64,000 bases of DNA from positions 806,001 through 870,000 of the forward strand of contig NC_068559.1 in the NCBI RefSeq assembly GCF_022201045.2, written 5' to 3'. Shown here in pieces: positions 1 through 11,225 of the stretch. The stretch's first letter is position 1. Every line of letters starts with the position of its first letter. A program made the position numbers and the translations under genes. This DNA comes from Citrus sinensis (lineage: Eukaryota; Streptophyta; Magnoliopsida; Sapindales; Rutaceae). Under the pieces are notes generated by a model. It was not told the origin of the DNA, searched no databases, and saw nothing but the letters and a program-made list of their open reading frames with translations.

Positions 1-660
1 CGGTTACGATTTATTAAATTTAGTTTTGTTATTGGTTTGAGATCCGTGACATCAGCGGTTGGGTCCGTGGGGTCGACAACAATTTTATTGTTTAACGGGG
101 GTGCCACGTCATCCGAAGGTTTTGTGCGTTTTTGGTTATTTGTTTAATCTTTTAGTTCGGTTAGCGGAGGCGGCGGAGCCGAGGGAGAGAGAATTAACGC
201 CAACGAGGAGGAACAACAAAGTGACTTGCGCTGTGTTCGCAATGGGTGTATTATTTTAATTGGTCCTTGTATTAGGTTTCTTTAATCGGCTAATTATGTG
301 GAGCGAAAGAGATTTGATTAATTTAGACTTTTTCTTTTTTGGAGTTTGACCCAGTGACTCAAGCCTGTGTGACAAATGTTCCGTTCTAAGTAGACCCCAC
401 ATCAATAATTCACCATTGATTGGCATACACAGCTGGACTTAACTGTAACAAAAATAATATGCACAGTAACTACTTGTCGATCGTGGCACGGGCGCGTGAA
501 ATTTGGACCACCAATAAAAACATGAAATGTGTTTTTTTGTGGACGGGCTCCTTCTTTTCTCCTTTTTGCCCTTTTACGTCTCATAGCTTCCACCTCTTTG
601 CTATCCATAACTTGTTATGCAGTAAAAGATTTAGGATAATAGAAATTTTTTAAATGTTAA
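1..660. other. Intergenic edge, moderately GC-rich patch
   Basis: No gene could be supported here. Bases 150-240 are richer in CGG and GAGG than the surroundings, and an ABRE-like GCCACGTC lies at 103-110, so this may be the 5' flank or UTR of a gene outside the window. The short open frames on both strands lack ATG starts or recognisable domains. Confidence 0.3.
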
Positions 661-665
661 CCTTA

Positions 666-802
666 TTAAGTTATATAATTATATAAAATACATCAACTTA
701 ATAATTATTATCAATAACACATAATTAATTTTATTGATTATATTTTTATGTTACTGATAATAATTATTGGGTTGATGTATGTTACATAATAATATAACTT
801 AA
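666..802. repeat. AT-rich fold-back element (MITE-like)
   Basis: Two arms of about 60 bases face each other. The left arm begins TTAAGTTATATAATTAT and the right arm ends with its imperfect complement, ATAATATAACTTAA. Both share an internal block ACATCAACTTAATAATTA (right copy ACATCAACCCAATAATTA when reverse-complemented). There is no coding capacity. The target duplication is unresolved because both flanks are AT-rich. Confidence 0.6.
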
Positions 803-939
803 CAACTACGACAAAAAAATGAAATCTTTTTTAACAGTTATGTTGTTCAAGAATTTATCATTTGTACATCATCACGGCATTACTGAGTATGATTGACATT
901 TATTCTTTTATTATTACTTTGATTATGAATAATTTTTAG

Positions 940-1700
940 TTTATATTTGACTAACGTAAAGAATTAGATTATGAGAGAAAGAACCCAACCTACCCATATG
1001 TGTGTACAGGTAACTCATGTCGAAATATTTAATATTTTTTAATGTCACTTAAATCAATATTAAATGTTGTCAATACTATATTATATATTTTGTACCTAAT
1101 GGACCGACCATGACGTTAGTGAAAGTTAAGCTTATCTTTTTCATTGGAAAATTACAAGTCACTTGGATGTGACAATAGTGTTTCAGAGCGGGAGATGGGA
1201 ATCAGAGGCTACAAATGGCCAATGGGGCACAAAATTGGGAATATTCTTCCAATAACAATGAATTGAGTCTGCTTATGATTTTCACACATCCAAATCAAAA
1301 TGAATTGCATAAACTTAAGCCACCTTATTTTGATGCATCATATAAATACCATATAGGAAATACCCGTCAAGGATATTAAAGAAAAAGAGAATGCCCATCA
1401 ATTTAATGTTAGAAAAGTGGAGCACAAGTAGTTATTTTAAGGCATAATTTTGAGTGGAACCTACTTAGTATAAGTGAAAAGTCGAAGTTGTTTCAGGTAA
1501 TACTCCATAAATACTTCAAAATGACATTTATATGCTCAAAATAATACTAAAATAAATAAAAAATTGTTACTCAAACAGTCAAACTATACCCCTGAAATTG
1601 AAAAAATTAGAGAAAAATACACTCGTTCTACATAGGAAAGAAAGCTAAGATATGAAGGGTTTGCACCTAATTACTCATGGGTATATATTTAGAATATAAG
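940..1700. repeat. Dispersed repeat, copy A
   Basis: This stretch resembles 5775-6328 plus 10565-11050 (copy B) and 51557-51880 (copy C). Shared landmarks include TTAGATTATGAGAGA, ATGACG, a GGGGCACAA block, TTAAGCCACCTT, ATAAATACCATATA, and CCTACTTAGTATAAGTGAAA shared with copy C. No coding frame is kept. The repeat class is unknown. It is useful because it preserves the sequence that existed before the MITE inserted in copy B. Confidence 0.6.
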
Positions 1701-2339
1701 TATAGAGGCTCTCTCTTATGCGTGCCCATACATAAGTGATGCAAATCCATCAAAACTTGCCTCTCAAAGTTAACGAATAGTTTATTAGGACCAAAATGTA
1801 CCTCTCAAAGTCTCAAATCAAAAGCGTGTATTTAGCATTAAAAATTTTTCTTTCAAAAAAATAGATATTGAATTTTATTATTATTCTTGTATTTTTCATC
1901 AATAATGATAATTATTTTTAAATTAATTAATCATCTTTCTAACGAGCAAATTAGTGAAGCTAGCAGGTCCAATCAAATGAAGAAGGTAGTTGAGCGCTTG
2001 TAAAACAATAAGCCACGTTTGGCCTTATATCACAAGCACGAGTGTTACAATTTCAAATGATTATAAAAATTATTATAACAAAATGATGAGTGATGTTATT
2101 AGAACTCTTTCAAAACTCTCACAAAACCTCTTTTCTCATAAAACCCCATTAAATAATTTTAATATTTACCTTCAAATACTTTATTTCTGCATATACTTTA
2201 TTTCATACATACCTTTGTTCTTCTCGAATTAAACTCCACGATTGAACAATCTCTTTCCATCATGCACAAATATGTATATTTTTTCTCCAATTGATTTTTT
2301 ACTTAGATAAAAATTCTGATGATTTGATATTTAAAAGCA
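1701..2339. other. AT-rich intergenic stretch
   Basis: Nothing could be recognised. There is no conserved open frame, tandem array or inverted repeat beyond general AT richness. Confidence 0.4.
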
Positions 2340-2349
2340 CAAATAACAA

Positions 2350-4357
2350 GGGTAATTTTTAGGGACCTCCCCTGAGGTTTGACGTATTGACACTTAGATA
2401 GAAAGTATAACTGTAATTACAGAGACCTCCCCTACCGTCTGTACTCAGTTTTCTTGACTGTTAGTTGACTGGTGATATGTCAAAAATACCTTTGATTCAA
2501 GAAAAGACCTCAACACCCTTAGTGCTAACTATCAAATTAATCATTACACTTTAACACGCTTGGGAAACAAAGATTTGACATTAAATATTCATCAATTGTA
2601 AAAAGTAAAAAAAATTACTAGGAAACTAGGGCTAGCGATAGTATACAATGAAAAAAAATTTTAAAATTAAGTACCCTTGGTGCTAAATATCAAATTAATC
2701 ATTACACTTTTAACACCTTTGGGAAATAAAAAATTGACATCAAATATTCATCAATTGTAAAAAGAAAAAAATATAGTAGGGAAACTAGGGCTAGCAATAC
2801 TATACAATGAATTAAATTTTAAAAATTTAACATAATACAACAGTTCAAAGCCAAATTTGGTCTATCTAATAGACAACAACCTATTGTTAACATTAGTTTA
2901 ATTCCATTGATCATTAAAGTGCTCTTAGTTACACCAATTTTTTCAACCATCTCCTTTGACTCAAGGATTCAATCTTCACCACTAACTTCAACTATTGCCC
3001 TTTCCTCTTCCATTTCTTTGTGACGTATAGCTACCTTATTTTTCAGATTTTCAGCATATTCTGCCTTCTTTCCTTCCAATTATTCCTGCCAATTACTAGA
3101 TGTGCTGAAGATGAAATGGGAAGTAAAACAAAGAAAGAAAAAAGAATCTAGAATAAGAAGAGACAGGTTACCTCAATTTTTTTCAGTTGGGCTTACAAAA
3201 TTCCTTCTTGCTATTTGTCACTAATAAAAAAAATTTCTTCAAAATTTAAATCTTTTACACAAACATCATCCAAAATTTCTTCATTTTATTTGTCACTAAT
3301 GCTTTTTTTATCAAGCAACTAAAAATTCTCCATATTAAGGAGAACAAGCAATATCCTTTTCAACTTCTTCAAAGCATCACAAACAAACCCTTATTTTCCA
3401 ATATTATTAATGCATATAACTTCACTAATTTCTAATATGCATTGGTATTTTTAGTTCAAGCACATGTTAAGAAGTTAATTCCTCCAATAGCATCCATATT
3501 CTTCATAACAGTGCTAACCCGTTTTCATTTGACAAAGAAGTCACATAAAAATCACTAATTTCTAACACATATGTTATGATTAGCTCTTAACTTGACAAAT
3601 CCAGATAGCTAAGGTCTGAAAGTAATAAACAACATGCATCTTCTCCAATACATCAACAAATTGATATCATTTTTTTTTTATGAACAACATAATGCCAACC
3701 GTTCTCCAACACTTCAGCCCATTTTCATTTTCAAACAATAAAAAAAACCCAATCTATGATTAAAATAAAATAAAATTTCAATTTTATTTTAAAACATAAT
3801 AACTATTAAACCAAAAAAATTAAATCCAAAATTGTTTCAAAGACTAACCTTCTTTGAATTCAAGTCAATAACAGTCATGTCCGACGCCAAATAGTCAGCT
3901 ATTTTCAGCTATTTTCACCTGACACCACCCTTAGGCCACCATCGATGCTTTTCTTGTTAATAAATCTAAGTTAAAGTTGCAGAACTTGGCAACAAAAATC
4001 TGATTTTTTTCATCTTCAAAGCATTTAGAGATGAGGAGTGCATGTGGGCCTCGGTTGATTGAAAGAGAAAATGGTTTTGTGATGAGTTAGGTTGATGAAA
4101 GAGAGCAAGCATTCTTCCATCCTCTAGTTAGTGGTTACTGATTTTCATCAGGATTGTTTGAGTGTTTCAGTGGGTTTATCTTGAAATTAGCTTTTTACTT
4201 ATTTCAATTTTAAATGCGTTTTTACTAATTTGCCCTCCTATACTGACAATATACGAAACTGAGTACAGACGGCAGGGGAGGTCTCTGTAATTACGGGCAT
4301 ACTTTCTATCTAAGTGTCAATACATCAAACCTCAGGGGAGGTCCGTAAAAATTACCC
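2350..4357. mobile_element. Non-autonomous DNA transposon, long TIRs, MULE-like
   Basis: The two ends are inverted copies over more than 100 bases. The left end reads GGGTAATTTTTAGGGACCTC at 2350, and the right end is its near-perfect complement ending at 4357. The direct repeat CAAATAACAA flanks it at 2340-2349 and 4358-4367, a 10-base (or 9-base) target duplication. Long TIRs with a 9-10 base duplication fit the Mutator superfamily. The interior (about 1.8 kb) has no transposase frame, so the element would need a transposase in trans. It also contains a two-copy tandem repeat (2513-2825). Confidence 0.8.
2513..2825. repeat. Two-copy tandem repeat, about 158 bp period
   Basis: The unit containing ATCAAATTAATCATTACACT, CATCAATTGTAAAAAG and GGAAACTAGGGCTAGC occurs twice, starting near 2513 and 2672, inside the long-TIR element. 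The copies differ by scattered substitutions and small indels. Confidence 0.75.
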
Positions 4358-4367
4358 CAAATAACAA

Positions 4368-5774
4368 TCAAATACTACATTATAAAGTTTGTTCTATTTT
4401 ATTCTCATCTCTAAGAAAAAATTGTAGCATATTAATTATATTATAACAAAAATCTTTTGGTGAAAACCATCACCTATATCCCAAGAATATACATGTTGTA
4501 TCATTAAGAATCAATAATAAAATTATGTGGGAACGTACCTAAATCCATAATACTTAATTCTTTTCTCGAGTAGTGTGGTTGACCTTCCAGATCTACACGT
4601 TCTCTTAAAGAATTCTTTAAGTTTCTCACTACTCTCTCTGATGATGGTGGGATGTCAATAGAGAATAGAATATACGTGTGACCTGGAGACCATAATCATT
4701 TATATAGACAATTTTTTCCTGTTGTCATTAGGTACTCCTAATTCTGTCTATCATAAAATTTATACCATTGGGTCGTTATACATTAAAGGCCTACACTCTA
4801 TTAGATACATTAAAGCTCATAATACCGAAAACTTTAATAAATCACCTTTAATTCAGTTTAACCCTATATGACAATTCACAACACATAATTATTCACTGTA
4901 GGCCCAACATTGGATTAATGATCCAATAATATTGGATTAAAAATCCAATAGATCAAACCCATTATCAATGAAAGATCTTTTATTTCTAATTATTGTTCTG
5001 AGTGAAGAACAGACACCTAAATTCATATATGCAAAATGAAATTGTATTATTAATTAATGTTAGGCATTTTCATTTAAATAATTTCTATTTTTGTTGGATT
5101 CTTTAAAATGCAATCTCATGCAAATTTTTTGGTGTTGATAATCAATATTGTCATGACTTAACTCTTAAACTTTATGGAAAAGGAAGAGTTTGTCATTTAT
5201 GTAGTAAAAGGATTAGTCTTTACTGAATTTTCTTGCTTTTTTTTTCCTTGTTTAGGGATTATGTTGTTAAGGGTGTTTATGGAATTAAAATAAATATATT
5301 AAATTTTTTAGTTATTTGATAGGTTGAGGTAAGGAAAGGGTTTCAATGAGAATTTTAGAGGGATGTTAATAACTCCACTCTAAAATGATAGGCTATTATC
5401 ATTTTTCTAATCATTTGATATATTATAACTGTGAGAGTAGTGAAGTGATAATTTATATATTTCCTTGAATTTGAGCGTTTCATCTATTGCGAGTACAATA
5501 AGCTAACTGGACCATTCCTTTGCGATATAGATGTATAACATTAACTATACGCAACAAAAAGTTTTTGAGGGATAATGAAAAAGTTAACGAAATGTGTGGA
5601 TCTGCTGTAAAAATAAATGAATAAATAAATCTTTGCTAATCTAAGCTCTCACCTTTTAAAAATTCGCTAATCTAAGCTCTCACCTTTTAAAAATTATGTA
5701 TCATAGGTACATGATCACCTATAAATGATTAAGATTTGTTCTCTATAAACAACTATTTATTTATTTATATTTTG
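4368..5774. other. AT-rich intergenic stretch with a 31-bp duplication
   Basis: No gene is supported. A direct duplication with a 31-base period (GCTAATCTAAGCTCTCACC) lies at 5635-5696. The 4540-4980 part has short patches that could be a decayed LTR, but I could find no terminal repeats to support this. Confidence 0.35.
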
Positions 5775-6328
5775 CTAGTGTAAAAAGTTAGATTATGAGA
5801 GAGACAGAGAACCGAACTCTATATATATCTATAATAAGTAACTCATAAGGAAATATCTGAAAGTACTAGTATTTGAACAACAAACAAGACACTAACAAAA
5901 ATAAAAATGAGATTACTGTTTATATAATATAATAACACTATTGACACCACAGTAATATTGCTCATACCACAATGCCGTCGTCTCTAACTTAATATATCAT
6001 ATTTCTGGTTAAATATCATTTTTCATTGTTTACTACTTTGTAATCTTAATCAACATTAAATTATTGTCAATCAAATGTTACATATGTTTATACGCACTGA
6101 AAGACAGACCTTCGATCAACCATGGTGCTTATTCTAACCTTATTAAATTCATTCTATTATGTTACATATGTTTATACGCAATGAAAGACAGACCTTCGAT
6201 CAACCATAGTGCTTATTCTAACCTTATTAAATACATTCTATTGAAGCGTAACGTAAAATGCCCCTTCTCTTCTAATGATGCATTTCTTTTGTCTTCTCGC
6301 ATGAAAAATCCTATGGAAGGTCTCCTTT
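5775..6328. repeat. Dispersed repeat copy B, left part, with 84-bp tandem duplication
   Basis: This is homologous to copy A (from about 940). It contains a near-perfect 84-base tandem duplication at 6076-6159 and 6160-6243 (unit starting TGTTACATATGTTTATACGC). A third partial unit (ACGCAATGAAAGACCGAC) appears at 10580, on the far side of the LINE, so the LINE inserted into this repeat. The 84-base period is a multiple of three, so a frame stays open across it, but nothing else suggests it is translated. Confidence 0.65.
6316..6328. repeat. Target-site duplication of the LINE, left copy
   Basis: GAAGGTCTCCTTT occurs here directly before the T-run that is the LINE poly(A) tail on the minus strand. 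It occurs again at 10565-10577, directly beyond the LINE 5' end. Confidence 0.9.
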
Positions 6329-6359
6329 GTTTTTTTTTTTTTAAATGAAAATATAGCTT

Positions 6360-8687
6360 TCATTGATTGAAACTGGGAAATAAGGACACAATTTGCGGAG
6401 GGAATGATCCATCCCAAAAAACTGAGTTTTCAAACTCTAAAGCTTTCTTGGCTAAATCATGGGCTGTGACATTACATTCTCTTGGTGTATATTGAATTGA
6501 AAACTGATTCGAACTCTGGATGCTTTCTTGGATGTCTGCAATTATCCAGGAGGTTTCTGTTATGCTGACTTTCTTGCTCAATGTTAAGTCTACCACTTCT
6601 TGTGAGTCTGTTTCTATGATCATTAGGGAGAACTCTGCCCTCTGAGCACTCTTAATACCCAGGATTACAGCTTCAGCTTCCATGTGAGTACTACTGAGCT
6701 GAAAACAAGATTTTTGGACTGCAGCTGCCACTACCTCTCCCTTAGAATTTCTAATAATCACACCCAACCCAGCCATTTGGTCTTTAACATTCATTGCTGC
6801 ATCCACGTTAATTTTAAACCAGCCACTGGGGGGAGGGTTCCAGACTTGCTTTCTATTCCTTTGCTGCTTTTCCAGAATTTTTGAAAATGGCTTTTTAATT
6901 CTTTTAAATGAATCCATATTTGCCTCAGCTCTAGCAATTGATAACTGTGAATCTTCTCTCTTATTCTCAAAGATGAAAAGATTCTGTGAGTACCAAATGG
7001 TCCAGCACAGAACAACTATCAATTCCAGCTCTTTTTTACCATTTTTCCTCTGAATTTCTACCAGCACTGCCATCAAATCTTGCTGAACCAACTTCTCGAT
7101 TTCCTCTGCACAACCAGCATTCCTCTACACTTTTTTGGCTACTTTGCAATCCAATAATGCATGAATCACATCCTCATTTTTTACTCCACATCTTCGACAA
7201 ATAGGGCTCCCCACAATCTTCCTTCTCCAAAGATTAGAAGTTGTTGGCAAGAGATTCTTCACTGCTCTCCACATGAAAATCTTAATTTTTTCTGGTAATT
7301 CAGCAGCCCAAATAACATTCCATTGGCTTAATAAGCTGTCTGAGTTACACGGGCTGTCTGGGCACTTCAGCTTCAAAGAGATCTGGTATCCACTTTTGAC
7401 AGAATATTGCCCATATTTATCATAGTGCCACAAGTACTGGTCAGAGTTTGGAGTCTTTGGGAGCTGAATTCGAACGATCATGGTTGCATCTTCTTTCATA
7501 AAGTGCTGGTATATCATTTCCTTCTTCCAGTTCTGATTCTCATCAATCAAGTCAGCAACTACTGCATGGATATCCAATGTTGGAGGAGAGAATGGTTTAA
7601 AGGCTTCCGGTCTTGGTAACCAATTGCTCTTGTAAATGCACACTTGGTTTCCAGAGCCAATTTTCCACCTTAAACCTTTTTGCATAATCTGCCGACCCCA
7701 TAAAATGCTTCTCCAGACAAAAGATGGTCTTGATCCTAATTTTGCTTCCATGAAGCTGGATTGTTTGAAGTACTTTGCCTTTAGCACTCTTGCCACTAAA
7801 GATTCAGGATGCTGAATAATCCTCTACCCTTGTTTCGCAATCAAAGCTTTGTTGAAACTTGAAAAATCTCGGAAGCCCATTCCTCCTCCTATCTTTGCTT
7901 GACAAAACTTCTCCCATTTAGCCCAATGAATGCCTTTGCGATCTGATGAAGAGCCCCACCAAAACCTCGCTATTGCCTTTTGAATGTCTTCGCAAATGCT
8001 TGTCGGGAGCTTGAACACACTCATTGCATATGCCGGAACCGCTTGAGCCACTGCCTTGATGAGCACTTCTCGACCCCCACTTGAAAAGAGTTTATTCTGC
8101 CAACTTGATAACTTGTTCCAAATCCACAATTTTATCTCATTGAAGAAGCTTATTTTTCTTCTCCCCACCATAGATGGTAACCCAAGGTATTTGTTATGTT
8201 TGGACACGACATTGAGCTGAAAAATCCCCTTAATGATCTCAATTTGGCTATTATGTACATTGTTGCTAAAGAGCATGCTTGACTTCTCATAGTTAAAAAT
8301 CTGCCCTGAAGCTGCTAGCCTTCGTAACAACGACCAAGTATGTTTTTTTTGCTCTGATTCAGGGTGACCATAGACGCATGTGCATCTCCAAGAGCTCCCA
8401 TTTTCATTGTGAATAACAGCATCTATATGGTGCTTACTGTACGACTTTACTTCCAAGCTGACATCCAAAGTCCATAACAACGCAAGACCACCTCCCAATC
8501 CACATCTATCTACTACAAAGCAGTTCTCGAACTTCAACATTCTCCTTTTGACTCCCATTTGCTTAGCCATCATTTTTGTTTCGCTAAGAAATAAAATCTG
8601 AGGTCTAAGCTCTTGGAGAAGTTTCTGAGCTTCTCGGAACGTTCGGGACTTCCCCAAACCCTGAACGTTCCAGCTTATAATCTTCAT
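6360..8687 (-). pseudogene. LINE ORF2, endonuclease/RT/RNase H polyprotein, deleted and with two stops
   Basis: One reading frame runs from ATG at 8687 to 6360, broken only by TAG codons at 7824-7826 and 7125-7127. It begins MKIISWNVQGLG, the N-terminus of an exonuclease-endonuclease-phosphatase domain, with the conserved SETK. Near 8310-8325 this joins abruptly to the C-terminal part of reverse transcriptase (ASGQ, YLGLPS, WQNKLFSSGGREVLIK), so several hundred codons are missing. Then come a zf-RVT domain (FMWRAVKNLLPT, C-x2-C near 7200) and an RNase H-like domain with the expected acidic residues in NVDAAM, MEAEAV, ETDSQE and TAHDLA. The normal protein nicks DNA and reverse-transcribes its own RNA. 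This copy lacks the catalytic core and is dead. Confidence 0.9.
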
Positions 8688-10345
8688 ATCTGTTGGCGGT
8701 GCTGAATTTCAGCCACCACCAATTGAGTTGCTTGCTTTACTTCATCCCCTGCTTCTGTCCCCGTTCCTTTTGCCTGCTCTTTCCCCTTATCAGTTTTCTT
8801 TTGCGAGTAATGTCTTCGTTGAATAGATTCATTCTTGTGTGGGCTGCCCCCCTTGTTCTTCTTAGTTTTTGGGCTCTCCATGTTTAGTTCACTGGCTGGT
8901 CTTTTTGCCCTTATTGTCTTTTCTTGCACCTCTTTTTCATTATCCACTTCTCGGGCTTGTAGCTTCCATTTACGAATCTTGTGCTTTAAGCTTACTTTCC
9001 TCCCTCTTTCTGCCTTCTCAGTTCTAAACTCTCCCTGGTTTGTTTGTTTTTGGGCTAAATTTTTTATTTCATCTGAGCCCAACTTCTTTACTTTTGCACT
9101 TCTTTTTTTGTCGTCTTCTCATACTTCTGTTCCCTCTATCATTTCCCCCCTTTTCAAACACAGCCTCGGTTTCCCGCTTTTTGTTTCCTTCATTTTCTTT
9201 TTCTTCCTTACTGCTCGCCTTCCTAGGAGGTGTGACCTCATTAGCTAATTTCGACTGCTTTGTACAACTACTCTCTGGACGTTTTGGGTTAAGCACCCTT
9301 AGCATTAAATGAGTATCAACTACCATCTCATCAGTCTCGGAGTTTCCAACTCGAATCACCTCTTCGCCCGACTGATGGCGGGTTGCAATTGTTTCTGGGT
9401 TTGGGGGGTTTGTGTTATGCTTCCCTACTGTTGATTCTGTTTGGTTTTCCTTCCTTGCTGTTTGTTCAGCTTCATTTCCATTACTCATGTTGTTTTCTAA
9501 CTTCCATCGATTCCTTTCTTTATCTTGTTTCTTCTTCTCCGCTATTGTGGCTGCTTTCAGATGGGGGTCATACTCCAGTTTATCTTGGGGCTGGTTTTTG
9601 TATTTGATGCACTCTCTAAATTGATGACCAATAATTCCACAACAATAACAAAAGTCCGGTAACCTTTCGTACACCACCAGCATATGTACCTCAACTCCCA
9701 ATCTGTCACGATCCCCTCTGTTCTCCATTTCTCCTTCCGTCTCCTCTTCATCTCTATTGCTCTCTTTCTCATCATTCTCTTCATTCAGGACTATCATTTT
9801 CTTCAGAGGCTTTGTGATATCCACCTTTATCCTTAATCGAGCAATGTTCCCCACGCATTCCCCTGCCTCACCCGTTGTTACTTCCTCCACTGTGCCTATT
9901 ACCTCACCTAGCTCCACAAGGGTCTCCTTTTCCATACACATTATGGGTACATTGAAGATTTGTACCCAGAATGAAGCATGTGTAAATGCTTGTTGTGTGA
10001 TGTCCCCTATTCCACTTGGTTCCTTGAGTACTATGAGTGCTCTGTTGAATTGCCATGGGCCTCCCGCCATAATTCTTTTTTTGTCCTCTTCAGCGCTTAA
10101 ACATGAACATATTATCCCCTAGACTTTCTATCTTCACCTCTCTCATCGTTCTCCACACTTGCTGCATAGTTGTTTTTAATCATTCAGCGTTGACTCCCCT
10201 GTTTAGGACCACCTTGCCAATCAAACATCCTGCTATGATCTTTTCTCCTTTCGTTTTCATCTTGCTTTTGAATATTACTCTCCCTTCTGCTTCTTCTATC
10301 AGTCTGATGGCTCTGCATTTCTTTATTAACTCCTCTGTGTCCATT
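8684..10345 (-). pseudogene. LINE ORF1, DUF4283-like with CCHC zinc knuckle, frameshifted
   Basis: The start MDTEELIKKCRAIRL near 10345-10343 is typical of plant LINE ORF1 proteins. The frame is interrupted between about 10180 and 10070, resumes with MAGGPWQFNRALIVLKEP, and carries a zinc knuckle CYCCGIIGHQFREC (C-x2-C-x4-H-x4-C) near 9650. It changes frame again near 9070-9110, and a lysine- and glutamate-rich tail runs to a stop at 8684. In the family, this protein binds LINE RNA. The stop overlaps the ORF2 start as ATGA. The two frame breaks show it is not functional. Confidence 0.82.
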
Positions 10346-10564
10346 TTAAAGTGATGTGAATTTACGGTGGTTAAGGTTGGTTGCAAAGGTTTAATGGAGA
10401 TTAAAGATTTTGAGGAGAAAATGGAGTTAATGAACTGAGATGGACATTGGGAATACAATAACTAAAACCACCCACCTGGGAGCGACTCAGTGAGTCATAA
10501 AGACCCCACTACTCACTCTTATTCCTTTCGTTTTCAGAGAAAACAGGAGAGAGACTTTTTTTCT

Positions 10565-10577
10565 GAAGGTCTCCTTT
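10565..10577. repeat. Target-site duplication of the LINE, right copy
   Basis: This is a perfect 13-base match to 6316-6328. It marks the 5' end of the minus-strand LINE. Confidence 0.9.
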
Positions 10578-10626
10578 AATACGCAATGAAAGACCGACAA
10601 TGACGCTGTCTTGTGATTGTAAATGA

Positions 10627-10777
10627 GGATCAGGCTACGGTGCAACAGTGGCACCGTGCCACAGTTGCACCTAGCCGTTGGATGCAGTTGGATTGGTGGG
10701 ATCCACTGACATCCAACTGCATCCAACGACTAGGTGCAACTGTGGCACGGTGCCACTGTTGCACCTAAGGGGAATCC
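10627..10777. mobile_element. 151-bp fold-back MITE with 9-bp target duplication
   Basis: It is almost a perfect hairpin. The left arm contains GGTGCAACAGTGGCACCGTG and CGTTGGATGCAGTTGGAT, and the right arm is their complement, around a short loop (TGGTGGGATCCACTGAC). The direct repeat TGTAAATGA flanks it at 10618-10626 and 10778-10786, a 9-base duplication as in the Mutator superfamily. Copy A of the host repeat (1101-1145) aligns across this position without the hairpin. Confidence 0.85.
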
Positions 10778-10786
10778 TGTAAATGA

Positions 10787-11070
10787 AGCCAATCCCTTTT
10801 TTTATTGGAAAAATGCAAGTTACTTGATGCGACAGTGATAAGAGTTTGATAGTGAGAGATTGGACTGAGAAGCTACAAGTGGGGCACAACCAAAAAATTG
10901 AGTCTCTAATTGACTCTCCCTTTGATTTTCAAATGAATTGCGTAAACTTTTAAGCAAACTTTCTTCAGAGTTAAGAGCCATCATATATATATATATATAT
11001 ATATAAATACCATATATGAAATACCCACCAAGATTCAAGGATATAAAAATAATAATAATAATAATAATAA
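10787..11070. repeat. Dispersed repeat copy B, right part, with TA and AAT microsatellites
   Basis: This continues the homology with copy A (1130-1380), including TTATTGGAAAAATGCAAGT and ATAAATACCATAT. A (TA)n run at 10983-11006 and an (AAT)n run at 11049-11070 lie within or beside it. Confidence 0.6.
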
Positions 11071-11225
11071 AACAAATATAAGTTAATGAAAATTCCATTC
11101 ATTGGTTTGGTTCCAAAATTTTCTAATAAGAGAATCCTGATTATGAATAACATCCATACCAAATCATAATGTTACTGGATATCTCTAACCGATAACCTAT
11201 GACAGGAGATCTTAAGTTTTATAGA

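Larger units (their letters stand above)
6329..10564 (-). mobile_element. L1-type LINE retrotransposon, full-length ends, internally deleted
   Basis: The element lies on the minus strand between two copies of the 13-base target duplication GAAGGTCTCCTTT. Its 3' end has a poly(A) tail (T-run 6330-6342) and its 5' end reaches the other duplication, so it is not 5'-truncated. Reading 5' to 3', it encodes a DUF4283-like ORF1 with a zinc knuckle, then ORF2 with the start of an endonuclease domain, the end of the reverse transcriptase, zf-RVT and RNase H. The central part of ORF2, including the YADD-type catalytic core of reverse transcriptase, is missing. The element cannot move by itself. Confidence 0.92.

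Noticed and set aside
59..259. Open frame of 66 codons at the left edge
   Set aside because: It starts at TTG, not ATG, with no domain and no gene-like context.
6064..6348. 94-codon frame with a repeated CYICLYA segment
   Set aside because: It is produced by an 84-base tandem duplication inside a dispersed repeat and runs into the LINE tail, with no sign of a real protein.
8835..9312. Long plus-strand hydrophobic frames
   Set aside because: They are the antisense of LINE ORF1. Hydrophobic runs arise from the complement of Lys/Glu codons.
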